A stretch of 64,000 nucleotides of DNA from Mucilaginibacter roseus (lineage in GTDB: Bacteria > Bacteroidota > Bacteroidia > Sphingobacteriales > Sphingobacteriaceae), in contig NZ_JAJPWV010000006.1 of assembly GCF_021215455.1 (NCBI RefSeq), positions 1-64,000 on the forward strand. Reading direction: 5' to 3'. The notes beneath the pieces are model-generated. The model ran no database searches and had not been told where the DNA came from. It was given only the letters and a program-made list of their open reading frames with translations. This document shows positions 14,553 through 23,263 of the stretch, piece by piece (positions within the stretch are counted from its first letter, which is position 1; each line of letters starts with the position of its first letter). The position numbers were made by a program, and so were the translations under genes.

Positions 14553-15578
14553 TTAATTTTTTGTGGAGCCGCGCACAACCAGGTCGGCCGGTATTTGCAT
14601 TTTGATCTCGGATATATCCAGCTTATCATCATGCAGGCGGGATAACAAAAGGTCAATAGCCGATTTGGCTATTTGATAAGTTGGCTGTTTAACAGCCGTA
14701 ATACCCGGCGGATATAGCTCAAACAACTCGTTATCATCAAAGCTCACCATGGCTATGTCATCAGGTATGCCAAGCTTTAACTCGTTAATGGCCTGCAAAC
14801 CCATTGATCCGAGATAGTTAGTGCTGAAAAATACCGCTTCAACTTTTTTATTTTTCTTTAAAAAGTCTTTTATCGATGCAATGGCGTTCTCTTTGTCGCT
14901 ACCAAACGGTACTTTAAATATAAGCTTGTTGTCTTCTTTTAGTCCGCCGGCCTTAACGGCGTCGCGGTAACCGGTAATACGCTCCTCCAGTTGCACAAGG
15001 TCCAGATCGGGGGTAACGTAGGCAATGCTTTTATAACCCGATGTAATGAGTGATTTAATCGCGTTAAAAACGCTGTTATAGTTATCAACCAAAACATGCG
15101 GAATGTTAAGATCCGGAAAATAACCATCAATCAGCACCACCGGTTTGCCGTTATTAACAATGTTTTCAATGTCGCTTTCCAGTCCCTTCATTGGTGTTAC
15201 AATGTAACCGTCAACCAATTGGTTCGATAGCATTTTGATCACGTTTTTGCCGGTTTGCACGTTGTTGTTTGTGCTGCAATAAATAACACCATATCCGGCC
15301 TTTTCCGCTTCTTCCTCAATCACCTTGGCCATGGCGCCAAAAAAAGGCCCACCTATGGTTTCTACAATAAGCCCGATAACTTTTGATACCCCGGTGCGCA
15401 AGCCTACCGCCATACGGTTGGGCTCGTACCCGTTTTTGGTGGCCACGTCAAGTACCTTTTTCTTTATTTCGTTACTGATACGGCCCTTGCCGTTTATTAC
15501 AAAAGAAACCGTTGTTATTGACGTATTGGTGAGCTTGGCAATATCCTTAATGGATATCTTCTTTTTATTATCGGCCAT
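14553..15578 (-). CDS. LacI/GalR-family transcriptional regulator
   Basis: 341 aa, the normal family length. N-terminal helix-turn-helix ISIKDIAKLTNTSITTVSFV (9-28) with the hinge helix region around 48-60 (NRMAVGLRTG). A periplasmic-binding-protein-like effector domain from about 62 contains VDGYIVTP, VSFDDNELFELYPPGITAV and the closing LVVRGSTK. It should bind a palindromic operator with a central CG and respond to a sugar or sugar phosphate. It stands alone between the two-component operon and a divergent secreted-protein gene, so its targets may be distant. A matching CAATCGATTG palindrome is seen at 34794-34803. The effector cannot be predicted. Confidence 0.9.
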   Translation of the reverse strand: MADNKKKISIKDIAKLTNTSITTVSFVINGKGRISNEIKKKVLDVATKNGYEPNRMAVGLRTGVSKVIGLIVETIGGPFFGAMAKVIEEEAEKAGYGVIYCSTNNNVQTGKNVIKMLSNQLVDGYIVTPMKGLESDIENIVNNGKPVVLIDGYFPDLNIPHVLVDNYNSVFNAIKSLITSGYKSIAYVTPDLDLVQLEERITGYRDAVKAGGLKEDNKLIFKVPFGSDKENAIASIKDFLKKNKKVEAVFFSTNYLGSMGLQAINELKLGIPDDIAMVSFDDNELFELYPPGITAVKQPTYQIAKSAIDLLLSRLHDDKLDISEIKMQIPADLVVRGSTKN

Positions 15579-15716
15579 CTTGTTTAAAAACTGTAATCGT
15601 TGGGTCTGCTGGTTATAAAAATAATACGCAAGATAGCTTTTAACGGTTATAGTGCGAACTTATGATGTTAAGTGTAAAAATAACTTTTATTATCACTCAC
15701 ACAATAGCTAAATCTT

Positions 15717-15749
15717 TTTGCGCCGAAGGTCAATTTTTTGTTTACTTTG
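15717..15749 (+). promoter_or_regulatory. Candidate promoter of the DUF6607-like gene
   Basis: TTTG at 15717-15720 (-33) and TTACTTTG at 15742-15749 (-7, one mismatch to TAnnTTTG) with a 21-bp spacer, 25 bp upstream of the ATG. Confidence 0.4.
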
Positions 15750-15773
15750 TTTATTCAATCTAAATAAATGTAA

Positions 15774-16685
15774 ATGAAAAAGCTTTTTTTACTTTTATTC
15801 ATCCAATTGACCGGCTCTGTAACCTTTGGACAATCTAAGCTCGAGCAAGACAGGCAGGCCATCCGCGCATTAGAGGGTTTTTATAAAGTTACCTTCAACT
15901 ACGCCGAAACATTTGCGCCCGATACGGCATACAAATTTCATCCACGCTATAATTCGTGGGGTTACGAATGGGCGGTTATTGAAGAAGACTCACCAAAGAA
16001 AATAGTGATACAGCATTTGCTGGTTGTAGGCGATAGCACGGTAATAAAACACTGGCGTGAGGATTGGCAATATGAGGAGCCAACTATGCTGGCGTTTGAC
16101 AAGGATAATACCTGGAAGAAGGTTAAATTAAAACCAGCTGAGGTAAAAGGACGTTGGGTGCAAAAAGTTTTCCAGGTTGATGACAGTCCGCGATACGAGA
16201 GTATTGGTACCTGGGTGCATGTTGACGGGCGCCACCAATGGCAAAGTGAAACGGACTCACCATTGCCACGCCGGGAGTTTACCAAGCGCAGCGATTATAA
16301 TGTATTGCGCCGCGGCAACCGCGTTTACCTGACACCGGAGGGCTGGATGTTTGAGCAGGACAATCAGAAAATCATCCGCTCGGCCGCGGGCAATAAATTA
16401 TTGGCGCAGGAGAAAGGCTACGAAGAATTTACCAAGGCTGATGAAAAAGAGTTTGCCTATGCCAAAAAATGGTGGGCCAGCCAAAAAAGCTACTGGGCTG
16501 ATGTACGCAAAGTATGGGATGACTTATACGCCAAGAATAGCGTAGTTAAGATAAATCAGAAAGCCGGCGGAAAGTTGCTGTTTGAAAAGCTGTTTGAGCT
16601 GGGCGATCAATCCGTAAAAGAAAAATGGGAGTCAGCCAAAAATAAGCAGGAAGTTGAAAAAGCGATTAAAGCGCACGTGCTTTAG
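15774..16685 (+). CDS. Secreted protein resembling DUF6607
   Basis: 303 aa with a clear signal peptide (residues 1-19, ending TFGQ), so exported to the periplasm or outer membrane surface. The mature part is rich in Trp, Tyr and Lys. It has a repeated pattern of short beta-strands with IEEDSPKKIVIQHLL (about 70-84) and HWREDWQYEEP, followed by a helical Lys-rich C-terminus from about 215. I recognise this as the DUF6607 type, a family without proven function that often appears in Bacteroidota and Proteobacteria. It has its own promoter and no operon partner; the next gene is convergent. Confidence 0.65.
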   Translation: MKKLFLLLFIQLTGSVTFGQSKLEQDRQAIRALEGFYKVTFNYAETFAPDTAYKFHPRYNSWGYEWAVIEEDSPKKIVIQHLLVVGDSTVIKHWREDWQYEEPTMLAFDKDNTWKKVKLKPAEVKGRWVQKVFQVDDSPRYESIGTWVHVDGRHQWQSETDSPLPRREFTKRSDYNVLRRGNRVYLTPEGWMFEQDNQKIIRSAAGNKLLAQEKGYEEFTKADEKEFAYAKKWWASQKSYWADVRKVWDDLYAKNSVVKINQKAGGKLLFEKLFELGDQSVKEKWESAKNKQEVEKAIKAHVL

Positions 16686-16690
16686 TAGCA

Positions 16691-16750
16691 GTGGCGGTTG
16701 CAGTAGCAGTTTAGTATGCACTAAATATATACTGCAACTGCTATTGCCAC
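16691..16750. repeat. Large imperfect inverted repeat between convergent genes
   Basis: A segment starting GTGGCGGTTGCAGTAGCAG is followed about 35 bp later by an imperfect reverse complement ending TGCTATTGCCAC, with roughly three quarters of positions pairing over about 24 bp. It fills the gap between the stops of the DUF6607-like gene and ybaB and may act as a two-way terminator or be a mobile repeat remnant. Confidence 0.5.
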
Positions 16751-16777
16751 TTTAAAAATAATGCAATTCAAAAATAG

Positions 16778-17083
16778 CTACTGCCCGAACATACCGCCCA
16801 GACCGCCGAACATATCTTTGGCGATGGCTGCGGTTTCGGCCTGGCTTACGTTATCTGCCTGCTCAAGGGCTTTGTTGAGGGCTACAACCAGCAATTCCTC
16901 AATTTCTTCCCTGTCGGCATCAGCATAAAAGGCTTCGTCAATGGTAACGGATTGTATCACCTTATTGCCGTTGGCTGTTACGGTTATTTTACCACCCTCG
17001 GCAGTGCCGGTTACGGTGATGCCGTCTAACCTCTTTTTTACTTCGCCAGCTTTTTGCTGTGCTTCAAATAATTTATCAAACAT
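16778..17083 (-). CDS. YbaB/EbfC-family nucleoid-associated protein
   Basis: 101 aa, the usual length of the family. It begins MFDKLFEAQQKAGEVKKRL, a helix typical of YbaB, then a beta-hairpin with GGKITVTANGNKVIQSVTID and two C-terminal helices. The tail is Gly/Met/Phe-rich (DMFGGLGGMFG), also common in this family. It binds DNA as a dimer and is usually next to dnaX/recR, which is not the case here. Monocistronic on the minus strand. Confidence 0.88.
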   Translation of the reverse strand: MFDKLFEAQQKAGEVKKRLDGITVTGTAEGGKITVTANGNKVIQSVTIDEAFYADADREEIEELLVVALNKALEQADNVSQAETAAIAKDMFGGLGGMFGQ

Positions 17084-17101
17084 ATGTCCTCAGTTTTATG
17101 C

Positions 17102-17189
17102 CGTCATTGCGAGGTACGAAGCAATCTCTTTAAGAATATTTTACAGCGCATATGTCGCTTCAGAGATTGCTTCGTACCTCGCAATGACG
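17102..17189. repeat. REP-like interspersed palindromic element
   Basis: Perfect 28-bp inverted repeat (17102-17129 and 17162-17189) starting CGTCATTGCGAGGTACGAAG, with a 32-bp loop. It lies between ybaB and the serine hydrolase gene, outside any coding region. A relative with the same layout (TGTCATCTCGAGGAAGGAG...) lies at 63145-63227. The class is typical of non-autonomous intergenic repeats in Bacteroidota genomes. Confidence 0.75.
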
Positions 17190-17232
17190 TGGTTGTTTTC
17201 GTTAATATACCCCTTTAGGGGGTGTGGGGCTC

Positions 17233-18441
17233 CTAATCTTCAGCCGCGTCGCCCTGTCCGGTGTAGGCATTTTTACGTACAATAGGCATGCCTGTTATTT
17301 TAAACAGATCATCCAACTGTAGCAGGCTACCGTTGGCTAAATTAGATAACAATACAATGGTAACATCGTTTTTTAGGTCGCGCAAATAAATATGCCTGAA
17401 ACCATGCCACCAGCCGGTATGGTACACCACCTTTTGGTTCGGGCCATCAAATATGCGCCAGCCATAGCCGTAGCTAAAATGCCCGCGTAGCAATGGGTTG
17501 TGGGCTGTGTATGCCGAATCCTGCGTTTGCTTTTTCAGCAGGATGCCGGCGCGCAGGGCGCGGTCAAACAAAAACAGGTCGCCCACGGTACTATAAATGC
17601 CTTTATCGCCCACTGGGCCGTCCAAAAAGTTTTGTGCCACCGAGTATCGCCACTGGCCGCGATCGTGGCCAACAACATCAACCGGGATTTTTTCATATAC
17701 GGCTTTTGAGTACACGGCGGTATGGTGCATCCCGGCAGGGCCAAAAACATTTTCTTTCATAAACTCGGCATAGCTTTTACCGCTCACCTTTTCAATAATA
17801 GCGCCCAGCACCATGTAGTTGGAGTTGTTGTAATGAAAATGCTTATCGGGTTTGGTAAACGGGTTGGGCTTGTATTGCGCTATGAGGTTCATTACGTCCA
17901 TGTTCGTCATGCCCTTGCGCTGGTCGCGGTGCTCCTTGCGGTAAAGGTCGTCGGTAAAATAAACATAGTTCATCATACCGGAGCGGTGCGTAAGCAGCAG
18001 TTTAACCGTAATGCCATCGTACGGAAAGTTGGGAAAAAACTCTTTAACATTCTGGTCGAGCTTTAATTTGCCCTGCTCAACCAGCATCATAATGGCGGTT
18101 CCCGTCATGGTTTTGGTGACTGATGCCAACTCAAATTTTGAGCCCAGCTTCAGGCTGTCTCGTATCAGGTAATTAGCCCAGCCGAATGATTTTTCGTAGA
18201 TGATCTTCCCTTTTTTTGCTACCAGCACATTGCCGTTAAAACCACGTTTTTTATGCAGAGCCTGCATAAATTCGTCTATTTTTTTATCCTCTTTCTTGGG
18301 GTCGTATTTTAAAAGCGCCACGGTATCAAAGTTCACCTTTTCACCGTCGCGGGTGGTGGCTTTCTTTTTGTCGGATGAGCACGAAGCAAATAATATTAAG
18401 CACAGGGCAGAGGTTGAAACACACTTGATCACAGATCTCAT
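17233..18441 (-). CDS. Serine beta-lactamase-like hydrolase, lipoprotein
   Basis: 402 aa from the ATG at 18441. This start is chosen because it gives a compact lipoprotein signal ending LILFASC with C21 as the lipidated residue; an upstream start would add 18 unsuitable residues. The class C beta-lactamase/penicillin-binding-protein fold is shown by S107-VT-K110 (SxxK nucleophile) and a YNNSNY motif. There is also a late HTGWWHGF segment in the position of the KTG box. Such proteins act as D-aminopeptidases, esterases or carboxypeptidases at the cell surface; true beta-lactamase activity is not expected from the sequence alone. Monocistronic. Confidence 0.85.
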   Translation of the reverse strand: MRSVIKCVSTSALCLILFASCSSDKKKATTRDGEKVNFDTVALLKYDPKKEDKKIDEFMQALHKKRGFNGNVLVAKKGKIIYEKSFGWANYLIRDSLKLGSKFELASVTKTMTGTAIMMLVEQGKLKLDQNVKEFFPNFPYDGITVKLLLTHRSGMMNYVYFTDDLYRKEHRDQRKGMTNMDVMNLIAQYKPNPFTKPDKHFHYNNSNYMVLGAIIEKVSGKSYAEFMKENVFGPAGMHHTAVYSKAVYEKIPVDVVGHDRGQWRYSVAQNFLDGPVGDKGIYSTVGDLFLFDRALRAGILLKKQTQDSAYTAHNPLLRGHFSYGYGWRIFDGPNQKVVYHTGWWHGFRHIYLRDLKNDVTIVLLSNLANGSLLQLDDLFKITGMPIVRKNAYTGQGDAAED

Positions 18442-18642
18442 ATACAATATATCCAGTCGATAAAACGAGGGCGAAAAATAGAAATTATACAGCACCTAAA
18501 TAATAATTGTTTTTAAATATTATTAACATTAAGGTAAACTGCGGCTGGTTCTGCCTGATGTTTTGCGCCGCGATTTAAAATATTGTTTGTTAAATGAATG
18601 CCCGTAAAACCAAGTTAAAACTGTTTTTTGTACAATTGCACT

Positions 18643-19578
18643 ATGAAGCTTACGCGCCCCCGAACGGTATACTTTTATTTACTGGCCATATTGATCGCCT
18701 TTAGCGGGTGTAATAAAAAGCCGAAAAAGAAGGTTGACGTAAAACCATCCTTTAAAAATGTTTTGGGCATAAAATACACCGAAATTAAGCGCTGGCTTGA
18801 AAACGGATTAACTTTTGACAAAAGCGGTTACCAGTTGGAGCCGGAGTGGAAGCTTTCATTTCCTTCTGATGATTCTGCCAACATCTTCAGCCCTGAGCGT
18901 AAGGTTTTCTATAATTTCCCGGTTACTTATGATCATGATTCAATTGTGAACATGGCGCGTGCCTGGCTGCGGGTAAAAAAGGTTACTAAGGATAGCCTCG
19001 TATTTCAGATATTAAAAGTCGAGGGAACAACCATTTACCTGGAGGAATCGAAGGTATTTATGACCCTTTATGCAAATGATTACATCAAAAATGTATTAAA
19101 AACCGATGCCAAAACGCTGATGCGGCCTTCAAAAGCAGATACAGCTTTCATTATGAAACGCGCGGAATATGTAAACACCCACCCGGATACCGCCTTTGCG
19201 GCCCGTGAGCCGGTACAGTTCATCAGTAAATCTCCCAATATAACCGTCGAAAAAGTTGAGGTACATGCCCAGGCCATCCGGTATGATAATGTTGACCCCG
19301 AGGATGCCTATATGTATCCAGAATACAATATCACCATAAAAAAGGCTTACAGCGACTTTAAATTTACCTTTGCCGCCTTTGTCGACGCCAGCGGCGGACT
19401 TCATTTTGATAAGCCCTTAATCGCCATTATGCCCGATGATTACGAGCAAAAGGTGAAGGTAATGAAGGGTGTAATGGATGGCTACCTTAAACTATACCTC
19501 ACCACCCTGCCCGGTACCACGTTAGGCATACCTCATACCAGCCGTGTAACCCTGAGGGTAAAGGGTATAAAAGGTTAA
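18643..19578 (+). CDS. Hypothetical lipoprotein
   Basis: 311 aa from the ATG at 18643, the start that gives a short basic N-terminus (MKLTRPR) before a hydrophobic stretch and the lipobox IAFSGC. The mature protein begins with Lys-rich residues, then shows mixed alpha/beta sequence without a motif I can assign. It contains KVEVHAQAIRYDNVDPEDAY (about 205-224). An envelope location is clear and the function is unknown. It is convergent with the next gene, with 4 bp between the stops. Confidence 0.7.
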   Translation: MKLTRPRTVYFYLLAILIAFSGCNKKPKKKVDVKPSFKNVLGIKYTEIKRWLENGLTFDKSGYQLEPEWKLSFPSDDSANIFSPERKVFYNFPVTYDHDSIVNMARAWLRVKKVTKDSLVFQILKVEGTTIYLEESKVFMTLYANDYIKNVLKTDAKTLMRPSKADTAFIMKRAEYVNTHPDTAFAAREPVQFISKSPNITVEKVEVHAQAIRYDNVDPEDAYMYPEYNITIKKAYSDFKFTFAAFVDASGGLHFDKPLIAIMPDDYEQKVKVMKGVMDGYLKLYLTTLPGTTLGIPHTSRVTLRVKGIKG

Positions 19579-19582
19579 TTAC

Positions 19583-20182
19583 TTATTTGCATTTAGCAAG
19601 GTGGGCGGTGTACTGGCCAATAAAATCATTACGATAGCCCTGATACTCGGCTGCGTTTTTAAAGTGGCCTTTTGCGGGTTCAATGTTGTTAAAGTAAATA
19701 TAGATAATCATGTTATCGCCCGGGAAGATGACGAACGTACCTAACGTTTCGCCCTCACTAATACCGGCACGACTCAGGCCGTACGCCTTGTAGCCGTTAT
19801 AGTCAAGCTCCAATAATTTTCCGGTGGTTTCCATGCCGGTTGTTTGCGCGTTGAGGTAACTCAGGTTGGCCAGCACATTCTTTTTATCCTGCTCATAATT
19901 TTCTGGCTTGCTCAGCTCAACTATCAGGTTTACAAAGGGCGCTTTCTTTTTATTGTTGTAGATGATGCGGTAACCTTCAGTCACAGTAATCGGCACTTCG
20001 CCTGCTTCAGTAACCAGCATGCGGGTTTTGTCAGCGTCCGCCAGTAAACGGTCTGCCGTTCCGGCTTTCAGGTCGCCGGCTTTTTTAAGGGAAAGGTAGC
20101 ATGGCTTAATACCCGTTTGTGGTGTAAAGCCACTTAGGATAATAAATGATAATACGGCTAATAATACGGCTGGCTTTTTCAT
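19583..20182 (-). CDS. Hypothetical exported protein
   Basis: 199 aa with a signal peptide (MKKPAVLLAVLSFIILSGFTPQ), probably periplasmic. The mature part has a single mixed alpha/beta domain containing GYRIIYNNKKKAPFVNLIV and a late MIIYIYFNN strand. It resembles generic Bacteroidota exported proteins, but no family is recognised. The stop nearly meets that of the convergent lipoprotein gene, so each probably terminates inside the other. Confidence 0.65.
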   Translation of the reverse strand: MKKPAVLLAVLSFIILSGFTPQTGIKPCYLSLKKAGDLKAGTADRLLADADKTRMLVTEAGEVPITVTEGYRIIYNNKKKAPFVNLIVELSKPENYEQDKKNVLANLSYLNAQTTGMETTGKLLELDYNGYKAYGLSRAGISEGETLGTFVIFPGDNMIIYIYFNNIEPAKGHFKNAAEYQGYRNDFIGQYTAHLAKCK

Positions 20183-20304
20183 GATAAAGTATTTTAGAGT
20201 GAAGATGATAGCTGATTAGAAAAGGTTGCAAAGCTTATGATAGTATTTTAAAAATAAGTTTAAGCACTATTGTAAATATATTGAATGATATATACGTTAG
20301 TAGC

Positions 20305-21318
20305 ATGACTAAGCTTTCTCACATTGTGGCCGCATTTGCGGTTTTATTGGTATTTAACCTTACTGCTAATGCTCAAAATGTAACAGCCAAGGCGTTAATT
20401 GATGAGGGGATGGACCTTCATGACAAAGGCCAGTACAAACAGGCGATCCAAAAATATACCGAAGCGTTAAAAATTGAACCGGGCAATACAGATGCCCCGA
20501 TAGAGTTGGCTAATAGCTATATCAGTTCAGGCGATTATACCCAAGCGGCCTCTATTTTAGATAAGCTTATTATTAGCGCAAAGCAACCAATAGGAGATGC
20601 TTATAACTTACGGGCTTTACTATATGTGAGGAATAAACAATCGCAAAAAGCTATAGAAACGTATAAGGCAGGTATAAAAAACGATCCGGGCAACGCTGCG
20701 CTGTATTTAAGTTTGGCATCACTATATTATAACGAGAGCAACAATGCAGAAGCAGAAAAATATGCTGCTGAGGGTTTAAAAAAGGATTATAAGGATGTTG
20801 GCCTGCACCGTATGTACGCTACCATTATGTACGGTCAGCATAAGTATGTTCAGGGTATTATGGCATCGTGCAACGTATTATTACTTGAGCCTAATTCAGA
20901 AAACGCGAAATACGTTTTGAACCATATTAACACAGGATTCGCAGATGCGGCGGCTGCGCAAACCACCTATCAAAGTGGGAAATATGCGCAGGCGGAACAG
21001 TTTTTAAAAAAGACGGTGGTAAACACATCTAATTATAGTGAAAATGTGAGTAAGGCTTTTGTTTTTGAACTTCGCCTCGGCGAGATTTTTAAAGGGGTGG
21101 GCGCTATCTCTCAGAGCATTAAAGCGCCAAAGGATTTCTTCTGGAGTTTTTATGCGGATTATTTTTATTCGCTTGAGCAGGCAGGCCATCTCCCGGTTTT
21201 TATACAATACATTAGTCAGCGTAACCTAACGGCGAAAGAACTAAGTTGGTTTAAAGATAATCAGGACAAGGTAAAGGCTTTTAACACCTGGTATATCAGC
21301 ACAGCCAGAAAGTATTAA
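20305..21318 (+). CDS. TPR-repeat exported protein (paralogue 1 of 3)
   Basis: 337 aa from the ATG at 20305 (MTKLSHIVAAFAVLLVF...ANAQ signal peptide). The mature protein holds at least four TPR units between about 28 and 180, for example DKGQYKQAIQKYTEALKIEP and the following ANSYISSGDYTQAASILDKL. A C-terminal domain shared with the two downstream genes follows: a YADYFYSLEQAGHLPVF block and a terminal AFNTWYISTARKY. TPRs bind other proteins, so a scaffold role in the envelope is likely. First of three tandem paralogues, 19 bp from the next. Confidence 0.8.
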   Translation: MTKLSHIVAAFAVLLVFNLTANAQNVTAKALIDEGMDLHDKGQYKQAIQKYTEALKIEPGNTDAPIELANSYISSGDYTQAASILDKLIISAKQPIGDAYNLRALLYVRNKQSQKAIETYKAGIKNDPGNAALYLSLASLYYNESNNAEAEKYAAEGLKKDYKDVGLHRMYATIMYGQHKYVQGIMASCNVLLLEPNSENAKYVLNHINTGFADAAAAQTTYQSGKYAQAEQFLKKTVVNTSNYSENVSKAFVFELRLGEIFKGVGAISQSIKAPKDFFWSFYADYFYSLEQAGHLPVFIQYISQRNLTAKELSWFKDNQDKVKAFNTWYISTARKY

Positions 21319-21337
21319 ATCTAAACACTTACATAAG

Positions 21338-22261
21338 ATGAATAAAAGTATACTTATATTGATTGCCTTGGTTTTTATAACGCTTTTTAGCAAGGCGCAG
21401 CAAAAGGATGTAAACGCTATAATTGAAGAGGGGGCCAAGCTCAGCAAATCAGGTCAATATCTCGATGCTATTGCCAAGTTTGAGGCCGCGCTTAAAATAG
21501 ATCCTAAAAATGATATATGGCAGTATCAGTTGTCATATAACTATTTTAAAGCAGGCAGCCGGAAAAAAGCGATCGATATAATGGAAAATAATCTGCGGTC
21601 ATCAAAAAATTATCTTGGCAAAAAGTACGCTTTACTCGGAACGATGTATGAAGACGAAGGCCAGCCTAAAAAGGCGGATGAAAGTTACATGGCCGGGATA
21701 AAAGCCGAACCTGATTATGACCTTAATTATTATAACCTTGCCATGCTTTGCCAAAGTAAAGGTGAATATGCGAATGCGGAAAAGTGGGCTAAAGAAAGTA
21801 TTAAAAGAGCCAGTAATAACGCGGATGCAAGCCTGATCTATATGCACGCCGTTTATAGCCAAAATAAATTTAGCAACGCTTTTTTGGCGGCTTGCAACTT
21901 TTTGCTGATTGAACCAGATACAGAAACATCCAAGGAGGTATTGGAAATATTAGCCGCTGCTATGAAACAACTTAACAAGGATAAGGCTGATCCGGATGTT
22001 CAAAAGGCTGAAGAGCAGTTCAAATACATAATTACCGCTATAAACAGCCAGGTTAACAAATCAGCACCACCAAACGATTTTTTCAAGAAATTTTATGTTG
22101 ATTATTTCTATAGCATGTATCAATCCGGGCATTTGCCGGTTGTTTGCAAAATAGTTTTAATGTCCATCAATCCTCAAGCCGCTGAGCAGTGGGCCAGTGA
22201 TAATACGGCCAAGGTACAAGCATTTAGGACATGGGTACGTAACAATCCCCGAAAACTTTAA
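21338..22261 (+). CDS. TPR-repeat exported protein (paralogue 2 of 3)
   Basis: 307 aa, signal peptide MNKSILILIALVFITLFSKA. TPR units begin with EEGAKLSKSGQYLDAIAKFE and continue to about 185. The C-terminal block VDYFYSMYQSGHLPVV and final AFRTWVRNNPRKL match paralogues 1 and 3. The short 16-bp gap to the third copy, and sequence identity with it through the start of the mature protein, indicate recent tandem duplication. The function is unknown beyond protein binding. Confidence 0.8.
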   Translation: MNKSILILIALVFITLFSKAQQKDVNAIIEEGAKLSKSGQYLDAIAKFEAALKIDPKNDIWQYQLSYNYFKAGSRKKAIDIMENNLRSSKNYLGKKYALLGTMYEDEGQPKKADESYMAGIKAEPDYDLNYYNLAMLCQSKGEYANAEKWAKESIKRASNNADASLIYMHAVYSQNKFSNAFLAACNFLLIEPDTETSKEVLEILAAAMKQLNKDKADPDVQKAEEQFKYIITAINSQVNKSAPPNDFFKKFYVDYFYSMYQSGHLPVVCKIVLMSINPQAAEQWASDNTAKVQAFRTWVRNNPRKL

Positions 22262-22277
22262 CCACAATACATTATAA

Positions 22278-23203
22278 ATGAAGAGATTATTCTATCCGTT
22301 ATTATTTGTAGGCTTATTAATAATACCATATCTAAGTAACGCACAGCATCCTCTGTAAGCGCATTAATTGAAGAGGGGGCTAAGCTCAGCAAATCAGGTC
22401 AATATATTAATGCCATTGCAAAATTTGAGGCCGCGCTAAAATTGGACCCCAAAAATGACGCCGCGCAATATCAAATCTGCCTTAATTACATTAATGCCGG
22501 TAATACTAAAAAGGCGATAACATTATTAGAGTATTTTATAAATACCTACAAAGTTAACCTGAGCCAAAAATATGCGTTTTTGGGAGAATTATATGAACAG
22601 GATAAACAGGTTGATAAGGCAAACGAATGTTACAGGGCAGGTGTAAAAGCTAACCCTGACTACGAGCGAAACTACTACAATATCTCGTTATTGTACTTAG
22701 CAAAGTACAATGATGAAGAGGCTGAAAAATGGGCCATTGAAGCGCTTAAAAGAAATAACTATGATCCGAACATTTATATGCTTTACATGCGAATAGCAAA
22801 TATGCAGGCTGAAGATGAGAAGGGTTTTTATGCGGCGTGTAATTTTTTGCTGCTTGAGCCTAATACGGAAAGGTCAGTTGAGGTTTCGGCTGAAATGCGC
22901 AAGCTGATGGTTGATTTACATTACGCTGCCCTAAGCCCGGAGAATGCCGAAGTTCAACTCAAACAAATATTTACGGAAATATATGATGATTTTAAAAAGG
23001 TTAAGCCCGATCCCAATGATTTTTTTCGTAATTATTATGTCGATTATTTCTATAACCTTTCAAAATCAAACCAGATGCCGGTGTTTAGTAGGCTCATGGC
23101 ATTAGCCAATACTCCGGAACAACTAACAAAATGGGCGGGCGCTAACAAAACAAAAACAGAAGCCTTTTATAACTGGATGCGCAAAACTCCCCGAAAATTC
23201 TGA
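22278..23203 (+). pseudogene. TPR-repeat exported protein (paralogue 3 of 3), frameshifted
   Basis: An ATG at 22278 opens a good signal peptide (MKRLFYPLLFVGLLIIP...NAQ) but runs into TAA at 22356-22358. The rest of the gene continues in the -1 frame as SALIEEGAKLSKSGQYINAI and so on to the stop at 23203. Aligned with paralogue 2, exactly one base is missing between the CAG codon of the signal-peptide end and the next conserved GTA codon (about 22346-22354). Downstream, the TPRs and the C-terminal VDYFYNLSKSNQMPVF block are intact. Either the gene is inactivated, it is rescued by frameshifting, or the read has an error. Translation from an internal TTG at 22442 would lack the signal peptide. 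Confidence 0.8.
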
Positions 23204-23210
23204 AAATATA

Positions 23211-23242
23211 TTGCCGCTTAGTTTGTATAAGGGTTAACTTTG
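23211..23242 (+). promoter_or_regulatory. Promoter of fumC
   Basis: TTG at 23211-23213 (-33) and TAACTTTG at 23235-23242 (-7, perfect TAnnTTTG) with a 21-bp spacer, 21 bp upstream of the chosen ATG at 23264. It also shows that a TTG-initiated upstream extension would lie inside the promoter. Confidence 0.6.
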
Positions 23243-23263
23243 CCCAGCAAAAAATACATCCTT

